From Grammothele lineata (taxonomy: Eukaryota > Basidiomycota > Agaricomycetes > Polyporales > Polyporaceae): a stretch of DNA of 64,000 bases. The stretch lies in the NCBI GenBank assembly GCA_002150815.3, contig NDFF03000158.1, positions 62,001-126,000 of the forward strand, in the 5' to 3' direction. This document shows, piece after piece, positions 34,672 through 46,150 of this stretch. Made by a program: the position numbers and the translations under genes. Within the stretch, counting starts at the first letter, position 1. Each line of letters opens with the position of its first letter. The notes beneath the pieces are model-generated. The model had not been told where the DNA came from. It made no database searches and worked only from the letters and a program-made list of their open reading frames with translations.

Positions 34672-35784
34672 GGTCAAAGGCAAAATCAAAATTCCAGTGG
34701 ACCGAGTCGATCGACCGAGCACGATGGTCCGCTCGCAAGCCAAAAAATAAGCGCCTTCGCCAAGCGGGGCTTACCGACCGAGGCGATATTGCAGCATTGC
34801 ACACGCACCAGGCATCCATGCCTCCATCCGTCTCCCGCCGCCGTCCAGAGCCAACGTGTTCGCTATGGACCGCCACTCTGTCTCCGTGCCTCGCGATTGC
34901 AATGCTCCCTTGCTCGGATTCGAATCGAGCGACGGAACACGCGGCCGCGGCCATCGGTGGGCTCCTGTCTGCCAGTCGTCTCAGCGTCCTCGTCTGATCC
35001 GCACGCTTTCACAGACAACTCCGTAGAGACTGCTGTACGTAGGCCTGCACGGGCACGGCGAGACATATCGGAATATCTCCCCGGCGAGCGCGCCAGGCAC
35101 AGAGTCAGCACCACGTAACACTCGGACCTACAACTCGGCAAAACACATCGTCTGGAATGGGCCGCCCGACAAGTCTCCATTTCTGCGCTCTGCACAAGCT
35201 CTGCGCATCCGTAGCCGACCATGACGTGAGTGCGCGACTTCGCCCAGGCCCGCAGTGATAGTAAAACATACGGTTCTCATGCGCCCGCCCTTCAGCCTTC
35301 TCCCCATCCACTGGTCATCCTCACTTCCCCCGAAAAGGAAATGTCTAAGGCCTCTGAGCGGTCCACTCGTCGCATCACCATCCGCCAGCCGAGGTCACCG
35401 CAGACGCGGTCGGGCTCCGCCCGTCCCCTCCCGGCCCATTTAGCGTGCCGTTTCCGGTATATCCGTCCAAGTCTTCCGGCCAACTTTTCATTTCGCCCGT
35501 TGCCTATCTCCTCCTCCCCAATCCCGCCTGCCGCCCGCCGCCTTACCAAACAGTCTCACAGCCTAAATCCTACAAATTCTCCCGGCCTCTCCCTTCCGGT
35601 ACCCCCTTCCCATAAACTGCCTCCGTTCGCCAGCAAATCCCGAGCGCTGACGATCCCATCGCCCACCAAGACAATAACGCTCTTGACGCGGTCACAACTC
35701 GCTCCATCCCGGCGGCGTTCTAGCCCTCCCTCTTATATTCCCCGCACCGCTCCCACCCGTGCCTCCCCCTACCGCCCGGTCAGC
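34672..35784. promoter_or_regulatory. divergent intergenic region, FOL2 / ABC transporter
   Basis: 1113 nt. Open frames crossing it are rich in Ser, Pro and Arg without motifs. TATATT at 35734-35739 lies about 50 nt before the ABC gene ATG. An in-phase ATG at 35340 would extend the transporter by 148 low-complexity residues; I regard this as leader. Confidence 0.4.
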
Positions 35785-38757
35785 ATGCCTTCCGCCCTCA
35801 GTTCTGTCTTTTCTGACGTCTCCCGCCTTGCAGTAGCATGTTTTTCTGTTCTTCCCGGCTGTGCCTGCGTCCCTCCCACGACAAAGCCTTGCCCATCGCC
35901 TCGCGAACGTGCTTCCAAAAAGAGCTTCGAGAAGCGGCCAAGTTTGTACGACGTCTGGTTAGCGTCCCGGCGCTGCACAAAATCTCATGTGGAATATCTT
36001 CCCCCTGGCTCTCATCGACCGTTTTCTTCCGACCATCTCCTTCTAGCCTACGACCTCTCCAAATGTTGCGCCCCAGAAATTTTGTCTCATATATGGGAAC
36101 TTCATCCATACAGGATTTCCTTAATGCTCGCTCTAGACCTCGTGCGCGGTGCTCTTCCTGCATTTAGGGGGTACTCGCAAGCTCTCATGATTGATGAGGT
36201 TAGGCCTACCACAATCCCGGCTGGCTTGTATTGACATTATTATCCCTCTGCAGCTGCAGAAAATGATCGTCACGGGAAACTTTACAATATCAAGTATAAT
36301 ACAACAAACATCAATGGAACTAATACGTATGGCCATAGAAGCTACAGTAGATCACATCGCGTAGGTGGATTTTTGCGGGTACCGCTACATCCAGAACTAA
36401 ACAAATTAAATCTGTTGCAGGACGAGCAACGAATCCATCGTCCACAGCTCCACCCGTTTTCTCGTAGAGCGCAGACAGATGGAACAGAGACTCCGCCTGG
36501 ACATCCCCACCCTCTCCGACCCCCTCGTCCGCGACCTCCTCCAAGAATCCGACATGTTCGTCCGCTCCTTCAACGGCTTCTCCGCCTTCGGCCTCTTCTC
36601 CCCGCTCGACTTCCTGCGCCTCCTCACCCTCCTCTCCGAACTCACGACCCACCTCTGGGTCCTCTCCGCACTGACCTTCAGCGGCCGCACCCCGCTCTCC
36701 GTCATCCTCCTCTCCCTCGCCCTGTCCGCCCTGCCCTCGGCGCTCGCCTGGCTCAGCGGCTCGGAGCGGCGGTACTGGAACTGCCACCCCCCGAACGGGC
36801 TGGAGGCGCGCCTCGCGGCGAAGCAGGAGGCGATGCGGCGGCTGGCGAACAGCGACGCGTTCCGCCCCGAGGTCGTCCTCTTCGACCTGGGCCCGTGGAT
36901 CCTGGGGGCGTGGAGCCGCGCGCGCAGGACGCTCTTCGAGCTCGAGCGGCGCGACGCGGCCGGGGCCGGGGCTGGGGACGGCGGAGACCTGGCGTCGCGC
37001 GTGCTGTCCCGGGTGTACTTGTCCGGAATGCACTCTGCGTTCCACAACGTCAGTCCCTATTAACGCATTTCCGCTGCATTTTTGACGCACGCTCACCATC
37101 ACAAGCCCCCGTGCGCATACGGCGTGCCACGGGTTTCATTTCGTTCGGTATTATGAACAGGTCCCGCTGCTGCTCGTCATGCACTCCACGGCCACGTCCG
37201 TCGGCTCCTTCACGCTCTACCGCAACACCCTGCAGACGCTGTTCGTCACCGCCGAGGCGCTCGCGCACACCCTCCGCATGGCGTACCAGGGCGTCTTCCT
37301 CATGGGCGCCTTCTGCGCGGCGACGACGCTCAAGCCGCGGTTGCAGCCAGAGCCGCATAGGCTCCTCCCGTGCCGCTCCGAGGGGCGGGGTATGTCTATC
37401 GACGTGAGGTCCGTACGTTGTATGCGATGTGCCGTGCTTCCCTCGGCTGTTTCGGGCTTCAAATTCATGGTGTGGCTGACGCTTTTCTCCTGTTTTTGCA
37501 GGAATTTGTGCTTCACGTACCCGGGGAGCAAGAAACCCGCGCTCAAGAACGTCAACTTGTCTATCCGCGCGGGCGAGACGGTCGCCATCGTCGGGTACAA
37601 CGGCTCCGGTACGTCCGGCCCTCTCCCGCTTTCCCTCCGTCCTTCCACTCCTCTCCCAATCCGCTGGCACCATCTAACCACACCCCCTCCTCTCCCAGGC
37701 AAAACAACCCTCGCACACGTCCTCCTCCGCCTGTACGACTTCACCTCCGGCACGCTCCTCCTCTCCGGCACCGACGCCCGCCGGCTCTCCCCCTCCTCCC
37801 TGCACGCGCGCGCCTCCGCGGTCTTCCAGGGCTTCGCGCGCTTCGACGGCGCCTCCGTGCGCGCGAACGTCGGGGTGGGGTTCGTGCGGGAGATGCACGT
37901 GCCCGGGAGGGTCGAGGAGGCGTTGGGGATGGCGGGCGCGGGGGAGATGGTGGGGCGCTTGCCGGAGGGCGTGAGGACGCGGCTGGGGGAGGGCGGGTGT
38001 ACCGGCGCCGGCGGAGGGGGCGAGGACGCGCTGGACGGCGGCGGAGACAGAGCCGCGGAGTCGGGAGGCGCGGGGTGCGAAGCCTTCTTCTGCGGGGACG
38101 GCGCGGGCGGGCCGCCGCACGGGCTCTCCGGGGGCGAGGTGCGTGTGTTTATCCAGCGCGCCGCCATTCAGTCGGTGTCTTGCTCCGCGATGCTCAAACG
38201 TACACAATGTTTATATTGCTCACGTTGCGGTACGTACGACCCGCAGTGGCAACGGATAGCCATCTCCCGCGCGTTCATGCGGGCGCGCCGGCCGGAGGTG
38301 GAGTTGTTAGTGTTTGACGAGCCAGTGAGTTCTATTTGTCTGCCTCTCCGCGATGGCATTCAATCCGCTTCGTCTTCGTCCGCGCGCTAACGAGGGGCCG
38401 ACCAGACATCTTCTCTCGACCCGCACGCGCAGAAGCACGTCTTCGACACCATCGAGGAAATCGCGCGCGGTCCGGACGGGGGCGAGCGCTGCAAGACGGT
38501 CGTGTACATCACTCACAGGCTCGCGACCGCACGCCGCGCGGACAAGATCGCTATGATGGAGCACGGGGTGAGTCGCTCGCTCGTGCTCTCTGTCTCTGCC
38601 TCTGTCTCTGTGTGCACAGACCGAATGAGAAGCTGACTCTCTGGGCCCGGCGACCCGCCGGATGTGTTTTCTCCAGACTGTCGTGGAGTTCGGAACGCAC
38701 GAAGAGCTGCTCGCGCGCGGTGGGCGATACGCCGCTCTGTACCAGGCTTCTGTCTAA
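35785..38757 (+). CDS. ABC transporter-like ATPase with degenerate membrane domain
   Basis: Exons 35785-36198, 36254-36360, 36421-37048, 37161-37408, 37502-37608, 37699-38138, 38247-38324, 38406-38567 and 38677-38757 give 754 aa. The N-terminal ~430 residues resemble a half-transporter membrane domain: HPYRISLMLALDLVRGALPAFRGYSQAL, then the paired hydrophobic stretches near 36590-36760. The nucleotide-binding domain has Walker A YNGSGKTTL (about 500), signature LSGGEWQRIA (about 645), Walker B ELLVFDEPTSSLDP (about 670) and H-loop VYITHRLAT. So it should hydrolyse ATP; cargo is unknown. A glycine-rich insert (about 595-640) sits just before the signature. Three successive introns (37409-37501, 37609-37698, 38139-38246) are multiples of three and stop-free. 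The donor at 37409 (GTCCGT) is unusual but alone yields DVRNLCFTYPG. Confidence 0.85.
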
Positions 38758-39288
38758 TTCTTTTCAACGCGCCCCACTGAGCCTACTTGTCACATATAAT
38801 GGAACCGTTTCGGTCTTCGAGTTCGCTCTTCGACGTTCACTCTTGTACTACGTACTGCTATTTTGCTACATGTCTTGAATATCTACATACTTCTTGCTTG
38901 CTTGTACTTTTACTGCTGCTGCTACTACGCACGTACTTATGGACACAGTTGTGGAGGATCAAGAGTTCGTGGGGAGGGGAAGGAGAAATCAAGGAGAGTG
39001 TGTAGGAGAAAAAGTAGAATAATATCATCGCCGTGTCGTTGTGTATCGCGCCATGCGGCGCAGAATAGAACCTGTGGCAAGGAACTAGGTAGGAGGGCAT
39101 ATAGCGATCGCGCCGTCTAGAAATACCGATAAGAATAGTAGTGTAAGCCGGGGCCGGGAGCAGTAGTCGTCGTCGCCGCAGGCCGTCATCATCGCAGTAA
39201 GCAAGTAAGCACCCTCATGCCAAACTCTCTGCGCGCGCGGAGCAGAAGCAGAGAAAGACACACAAAAAGAGAGAGAGAGAAGCGAACG
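38758..39288. other. convergent 3' region, ABC transporter / PHO81
   Basis: 531 nt between facing stop codons, AT-richer than its flanks. No gene or repeat is seen. The two 3' UTRs should lie here. Confidence 0.4.
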
Positions 39289-42200
39289 CTACAGGCCCTG
39301 CTGCGCACGCTGCTTGTGGTTGAAGTACGTCAGCACGCCATCGTGCAGGGCCGCGTCGAGGCCCCCGCCCTCTGTTGACGTCGACGTCGACGCCGGGAGC
39401 CGCTCGAGGTCTTCTAGGGCTCCGAAGGTGCCGACGAGCAGCCCGAAGTCCTTGACGCCCTGGATCAGGGAAGGCGTGCGTGCCTGGAGACCCGCGAGAA
39501 AGGCAGCGGAGGGGAAGAAGAAGGGACAGGGAAGAGAAGGAGAAGAGGTAATTGTTAGCCCGCTGGACTTTACGAGAGCTTTTCGCCGCGCCCACCGGAC
39601 CTGCAGCACTGAGCGCCGGGGAAACGGCGCGGCGAGAGAAGCTGGAAAGGATAGAGAGGAGAGGAAGGGACGTACCAAGAAGCTGGCGTCCAGGAGAACA
39701 CCGAGGAGGTTGTTCATCTTGGCGAACTCAACCGCCGCGTCGAGGCTCCATAGCCGATGGTCGAACGCGTCGTCGACGGTTAGCGCGAGCGGGCTTGGGG
39801 GCGCGCGGCTCTGCTCGCCGCATTGAGAAGCCAGAAACACGGGATCTATGGGAAGCCCCGGACACGATTAGCATATCCGCCCGTCGGACAAGGAGGTAAC
39901 AGCGAGCGCGCGGGAAGGAAAAAGGCAGGTCCAAAGAGCGGCGGAGGCGGGGGAAGAGAGGGCCCTGGATCGAAGGGACGCAAGATTCAAAGCGGTAGCG
40001 GACAGGGGATAGGGGATAAACGCTATAGACCGCGAGGAGGGCGTCACTTACAGTTCGGCTGCTTCCAGTTGAGCGCCGCGCACACGTCGGGCGCGAAGGA
40101 CGTGAACACCACGGGCCGGCGGCCCATCTGCCCCTCGAGCGCCGAGCTGTCGTACACGGTGCGCAGGACGGCGTTGACGACGTCGTTCAGGTCCAGCGTG
40201 TGTCGTAGCGCGTGTCTCCGGCGCACGCGCAGCGGCGCGTACGCGATCTCGACGCAGATGCCGAACCCGGCGGGAACGACCTTGCGCGCCAGGTCAGCCC
40301 TTGAGAAAAGAAGGTTTAGAGGAGAAACTAACCCGAAGCAGCTCCTGCAGCGTAATCATCTCCTTCCCAATCCACCTCGCCCACGCCGCCGGACTCGCGC
40401 TCGCCGGGTCAGGCCTCTCCCCACCGGCCCCGCGCCCCGCACGCCCCGCGAGCGCCTCGAACTGCGCGAGCGTCACGTCCGCCACGCCCAAGTCGTAGTG
40501 CGCGTCCGGCAGGCGCCACTGCGCGCACACGACCGGGTGCAGGTCGCGCGTAACCTGCACGGGGACGTAGATGTACGAGCCCGTGACGGACGAGTGCGTG
40601 AGCGAGTGGCCGGAGGCGGCGGCGGCGGGCGCGGCGAGCGGGTGCGTGGGCGACGTCTGTGCGGAGCCGGGACCGCGGGGGCCGTGCGGATGCGGATGCG
40701 TAGGAGGGCGGGGCGAGAGGAGCTTGGTGCTGGTGCTCCCGGGCGCGCCTTGTACGGGCATCGCGAGTGACTTCCAGTACGTCTCGACCGCGCCCCCGAT
40801 CTCGAGCTTGACGCCGCTGAAGGGCGTGATGATGTTAACCTCGAAGGACACCTGCGTGATTGCGCGCAACCCGTCAGTGCTCCAGAGCCAGCCGACCACA
40901 CGCGCACGATCGCGAGCGACACTCACCTCGCCAATAACGTGCAACCTAGGGTCCACGATGGGCAGCGTGAACGCCTGGCTGTTCTGTATGTCCCTGAACA
41001 AGTTCGGCAGCGCCGTCGCGCGCCCGATCGTCTTCGTCCCAAAGTTCGGGTAGAGCGAGAACTCGAGCGAGAGCGCGCCCGGGTCGTGCACCTGGAACGA
41101 GAACACGATCTTCTGCTCCCGGATCGGCAGCGGGATGCTGTACGGGGCCGAGGTCACGACCGGGGTCGCGGTCATCACGAGCTTCAGCAGCGGCGACGCG
41201 TGCAGGTACCGGTCTTCGTATTGCGGGCCCGCGAGCGGGTGTCGTAGGCGCACGGCCGTGCTCCCGCCCTCGCCCCCTTCCGCGTCCCGGTAGTGCGAGG
41301 AGAGGTGGCCGATCGTCACCTGGATGAGCGCCGTGCGGTCGAGGTAGTTGTGCCCGTACACGCGGTAGGGCATCATCGGCGGCGGGAGGTAGAGCGACGG
41401 GATCGCGTCGATGTCCGAGTCCGTCCCCGTCGATCGCTGCGTATTCGTGAGCGGGGACGCGTGCGAGGGCGATCCCTGCGCTGCTGCCGCTGCCGCCTCC
41501 GCCTGAGCACGCGCAGCAGCCTCGACGAGGAGCGCGACGCACGCTCGATGCCCGTACCACGCCGCATAATACACAGGCGAGTTCCCCGCCTCGTCCGTCC
41601 CATCTATCCTGCACCCTCCCTCCAGAAGCACCCTCAAGCACGCATCGCGCCCAAACCTCGCCGCATGAAAGACCGGCGTCCACTCGTTGTACTTGTCCGG
41701 GGCGTCCCAGCCCTCGCAGCGCGCGAGCGTCCTGCACACCTCCGCGTGGCCCTCCTGCGCCGCGAGGTGGACCGGGAACTCCCCGTTCGTGTTCGGCCGG
41801 CTCGGCGCGCCGTGCGCGAGGAGCAGCTCGACGACGGGCAGGTGCCCCGAGCGCGCGGCGAGCGAGAGCGGCATGAGGTCGCTGCTGTGCGCGCTCGCGC
41901 TCGAGCTCGCCGGGGACCGCACCGAGACGCGGCCGTCCTCGAGGAAGGCGCGCACGCACGCGACGCAGCCTTTGAGCGTGGCGTAGATCAAGGGGGTGCA
42001 GTTGTCGACGTCGACGACGTCCGGGGGCAGTCCGGCCTGGATGAGCCGCCGACAGACGTCCGCGTGCCCGTGCATGGCGGCGTAGTGCAGCGCGGAGCGG
42101 CCGTACGCGTCCGTCTTGTCCTTTTGCACGCCCCCTGCGAGGCACAGGTCCACGAGCCGGAGGAAGCCTGCGATCGCGGCCTCGTGCAAGCATGTGCGGC

Positions 42201-43837
42201 CGTTGATGTCGTCCACGAAGGTGTAGTCGAACGCGGCGGAGGCGAGGATGAGATCGGCCAGGTCTGGCGGGGCGTCGATGACGGCCTTCCAGAGGATGCG
42301 GGTGACGTGATTTCGCGACTCCCGGGCTTGCGAGAGCGATTGGGAGTAGTGGACAAGGTCTCCGACGGCGGTTGGGTCTCTATCTGTGACGGCTTTGCGG
42401 AGGTTGCTCTCCAAGTCGTAGTACGGCGCCATTTGGACATTGCGGTCGATATTCAGTTGGTGGCTGAGGATGATGTCTTCCGCTACGGCTAGCTCGTTGC
42501 CGAGGCCGACCGACAGGTCGGTCATGTCAAGGAGGCAAGCGGCGACCGTGTCGGCCAGCTCCGAAATAAGCTACAATCACGCCGTTCAGCGCGTGCTCTA
42601 AACCGCCCGCTACGAAATGGGCTGCACAGTTCTTTCTGGTTAGTTCGGGCCGCCAGTCGGATCCCCAAGAGGAGTGAATTGTTCTGATCTCGGCGGAAAT
42701 GCCGGGCCATGCAGCGCAACACCCTTCGTCGTGTCACTTATAGTCTACTGCGCCGCTCTCATGTAAAAACAAGGCGTTATATGCAGGCTAATCGTTTGTT
42801 AATGGACTCAAAGTCCGGGGAAAGAGACAGGAGATATTTAGCTCGAGTAGATACTCGACTGCTCTCTCTACCCAACCAGCGGCCCCAACGGACCAGCAAG
42901 AATCGAGCAGCCCGGACGAAGCGCATAGACGTACCTGCCTATTGAAAACCGGCTGTATCTCGACTTGACGGGCGAGATAAAGCTCCTTAGTCGTCGACCG
43001 CGACCGCTTGTCCCACTTCTTCAGGATCTTGCGAAAACCCATCGCGTTGATCTCCACAAATTGCTGTCACCGTGCGCGCGGGGCGGCAAAAAAGAGAGGA
43101 AGTGATACATGTGGTGAGCACGGAGAGACGCAGGCGCGGGCCCATCTACCTGCAGCTTCCCGATGTCCCGCTCCAGGAGGCGGAAGCCCTCCTCGACCGC
43201 GCTCCACTCGACGTGGTTCTTGGTCGCGTCGTCGCGCTCGAGCGCGTCGCGGTCCGGCATGACGCGCATGGCGGCGGCGCGCCGCTTGGAGAGCAGCGTC
43301 TCGAGGCGCAGCTTGAGCTCGGCTTCTTTCTCGAGGTAGAACGCGTTGATCTGCACGCGCGAGGAGAGGGATGAGGGGGCGGACACGGAGGTGCGTCATG
43401 GCAGCGCGCGGGGGGCGGGTAAGGAACAGACGGTACGTACCTTCTCGAGCTCGCGCTCGAGCTTGAAGAAGAACGCGGCCTTGTGAGCTTGGAAGCTCGG
43501 GCCTCGGTCATCGTCCTGGCCGAGGGCTGCATATATTGGTGGTGCGTCCGGCTGTCCCGTGTGCAGCACCGGGCTCTGGCGCGGAGTGGTGGGGGACGTA
43601 AGGATGTCACTTGGGCGAACAGCGGAGCCCTGAGGCGTGTTGGGGGCGAACGCGGCGGCCTCGGAAGCAGGGCGGTTGTCGGTGAGGGAGGAGATAATCT
43701 TCTTCAAGGCCTTGTAGTCGAGGTAGTATGCGGACCACCCGGGGACCTGCTCCGCCTGGATCTGCTTGCCGAACTGCAGAAAAAGCAAGGACTTAGCACA
43801 GGGACGGCGGCGCGAGAGGAGGCGAGACGACCTTCAT
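39289..43837 (-). CDS. PHO81: PHO81-type CDK inhibitor (SPX-ankyrin-GDPD)
   Basis: Exons 43832-43837, 43441-43773, 43150-43350, 42935-43063, 40927-42570, 40333-40851, 40052-40280, 39676-39845 and 39289-39483 give 1141 aa. Residues 1-223 are an SPX domain: MKFGKQIQAEQVPGW, AFFFKLERELEK, INAMGFRKILKKWDKRS. About six ankyrin repeats follow (for example GRSALHYAAMHGHADVCRRL). After a central region, residues about 895-1141 are a degenerate glycerophosphodiester phosphodiesterase domain (VVPAGFGICVEIAY onward). Pho81 senses inositol pyrophosphate through SPX and inhibits Pho80-Pho85 when phosphate is low. The first coding exon is only ATGAAG; the SPX start MKFGK demands it. The 75-nt intron 40852-40926 is in frame and stop-free. 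PEX12 and THO2 follow upstream on the same strand. Confidence 0.93.
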
Positions 43838-44218
43838 GGTGGTCCGCCGCAACGGGCTGCGGGGGGCAAGATGGGCGTTGGCGATAAGGACGAGAGCAGG
43901 AAGAGCGAGGCGGCGGAGAGGAAGAGGACCTGGGAGAGCTGGCCCGCGCAATCCATGGACGACGAAAGCACTCAGGCTGCCTCAGACTCTGGCTCAGCTC
44001 GCGGTGCAGCGCGTCGTGCATTCCGACCCACGTGCACGCCGATCTCTGCTATCCAGATTATCTTTCCGGCCCATTGCCCGCTTCGAACGTGCGTCCATCC
44101 CCGACATCGCATTGGAAGCCGTCCTTGACCGCGGCGGTCTCTCCCCCTCGCGCCCCGCGCCACGAGTGTCCATTAATCCACCTTCGACACGGTTCTACTG
44201 TACATACACCGGCAGCAG
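43838..44218 (-). promoter_or_regulatory. PHO81 promoter / PEX12 3' region
   Basis: 381 nt between the PHO81 start and the PEX12 stop, both on the minus strand. No gene and no obvious CACGTG or TATA element is visible. Confidence 0.35.
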
Positions 44219-45713
44219 TCACACGAGTATCTTCCTCAGCTGCCACATCCTCGCCCGCGCCAGCGTCACCGGACACCGCCCGTGCTTCTCCACCCAGTCG
44301 TGTGCGCACCGGTAGCAGAACACGTACCCCGACGGCAGCGCCGTCGCATTCGCGATCGCCTCCCTGCACAGCGGGCACATCCCGTACCCCACGTCGTCTA
44401 CGCGCACGCCCTGCGGGTGCGGCGCGTGCAGCGGTGGCGGCGGCACAGCCGGGCCCTGCGCAGGGGCGGAGAGCGCGCGGGCGGGCGATGACGGAGAGTA
44501 CCACCACTCGAGGAACTTGATGAAGAATATCGCGGTGGGCAGGAGCACACGCAGCGAGTCGAGGAACAGCCGTGGTGATTTCCATAGCAGGCGCGTCAGG
44601 AGCTCCAGCAGCCCCCGCGTCTTCTTCGTGTCGGGGGGCCGCTTCCCGGCCTTCGTGGCCCTCGCGGCCTGCGCTGCACGCTGTGTGCAAGTTCGTCAGC
44701 CCGTCTCTCGAGAGTGCCGGAAAGAAAGTCTAGGGGCACGTACCATATCGTCTACACTCAGCCGTCGGAGGTCCACGCCTACCCACGAGAGCCACGGCCG
44801 GTAATACGCCGTCCTCTCGAACAGGTACGCGACGTTGTACACCAGCAGCCACACCTCGAACGCCGTGTTCGCCCACGGGTACGCCGCCCTGTACGCCCGC
44901 CTCAGCCGGCCCTTCCACGACTGTTGTGTCGACCGGCAACGGGTGGAGGTCAGACGACCCTGCCTAAGAGACGGGGGAGGAGAACGGGTTCCCACTCACG
45001 TCGTCCGCCGGCGCCTCGCGCGCGTCCTCGAGAAGGCCGTCCGTCTGTAGACCGCCACCCAGTTCCTCAAAGTAGTCCTGCGCCTTCGCACGCGCATACG
45101 GCAGCCCAACCTACGCAGACACAGATCGCTCTTTAGCACGCACGCACGCACGCACGCACGCGCTTGGAGAAGCAAGTAGAAAGCACGCGCACCAGGAAGA
45201 CGAGCGACCGCCATATCTCCCGCTCCCGCATCCGCTCCTCCGGGAACACGCCCCCCGCTGCGCTCCGCGCCCTTTCGGTCTTGAACAGCGGAGCCCGCCG
45301 CCGCTTCAGCCCGTAGAAGTTCTCCGCGAACGACGCCCCTGTGTGTCCGCCCCTCGTCACAACCCCGTCCTATACGCACAAAAACCAAAGTAGGAAACAC
45401 ACCTTGCGTGCGGAGATAGTGCCGCTCGACGAACAGCATGAGCAGCGCGTAGAACTCCTCGTGCCGGTTCACGATCCGCAGGAGGTACCTCGGGTACGAT
45501 TGCGCGAACACCTGGTACACAAAGACAGAAACATAGCACGGATCTGTTCGTCACCTGTGCTGTGCGGGGTGGGGGAGCGCGAGGGAGGGGGAGCCTCACC
45601 GAGAGGACGTACTTGAGAGCGGGCTGGAGCAGGTCCCGCAGCTGCTCCTGCGCGACGAGCTCGAACAGCGAGGGTTTCAGGGGGTCGTCTCCAGAGTCGT
45701 TGAAGAATTCCAT
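44219..45713 (-). CDS. PEX12: peroxin-12, RING subunit of the peroxisomal ubiquitin ligase
   Basis: Exons 45600-45713, 45403-45511, 45193-45338, 45000-45110, 44744-44920 and 44219-44680 give 372 aa. The N-terminus MEFFNDSGDDPLKPSLFEL and the block SYPRYLLRIVNRHEEFYALL are typical Pex12. Hydrophobic helices follow (TAFEVWLLVYNVAYLF, LLPTAIFFIKFLEWWY). The C-terminal RING is CPLCREAIAN, GYVFCYRCAHDWVEKHGRCP, with the reduced zinc-ligand set known for Pex12. With Pex2 and Pex10 it forms the retrotranslocation channel and ligase that ubiquitinates Pex5. Its third intron (45111-45192) carries a CACG microsatellite. All intron positions keep frame. Confidence 0.94.
45136..45161. repeat. CACG microsatellite in a PEX12 intron
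   Basis: About six perfect CACG units lie in the intron 45111-45192, near its 3' half on the coding strand. It is a simple tandem repeat, likely length-polymorphic. Confidence 0.9.
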
Positions 45714-46150
45714 GGTGTGGGCGATGTGAGGAGGGAGATTGTCACGGTATGTTGGGGGAGGGATGGAGCGGGATGGACCGTCACTATGCGCGCTTGCCGG
45801 GAGTCGGGCTGAATGACGCGTGCCAACCAAACTCCGAATCACACGGAAAAGCTTCAACAAGTGCCAATCAAATGAATGACTGCCCCGTCGGTATGTGTAC
45901 ACGATTGAATCCAGGTGACGAAATGTTCCCGGTTTTATGTTGAAAGCACGTCAAGACCGATCGTTCTTGCAGACGGACCCTGAAAGGCGAGAAACAGACA
46001 GGCACTCGCGACGGAGAGAGAGAAAGAGAGGTGATGACAGAACAGTACGACAACGTGTACAATATAGATCCTCGACAGTCGACAACGATCATGGCTATCT
46101 ATGCTACACTTGCAACACGACAACACTCAACGTTCACTCGAGCACTACTA
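45714..46150 (-). promoter_or_regulatory. PEX12 promoter / THO2 3' region
   Basis: 437 nt. No gene is seen. The half next to THO2 is AT-richer and should be its 3' UTR; the rest is the PEX12 promoter. Confidence 0.35.

Noticed and set aside
34273..35118. 281-codon frame overlapping FOL2 and the divergent promoter
   Set aside because: Mostly antisense to the FOL2 first exon; no motif.
35340..35784. N-terminal extension of the ABC transporter from an upstream in-phase ATG
   Set aside because: Low-complexity Ser/Pro/Arg sequence, and a TATA-like element lies within it at 35734, so it is more likely promoter and leader.
41293..42492. 399-codon plus-strand frame opposite PHO81
   Set aside because: It is the antisense mirror of the ankyrin exons. 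Codon bias explains the absence of stops.
45136..45161. CACG tandem array considered as a CRISPR-like or telomeric repeat
   Set aside because: It is a perfect tetranucleotide microsatellite without spacers, inside an intron.
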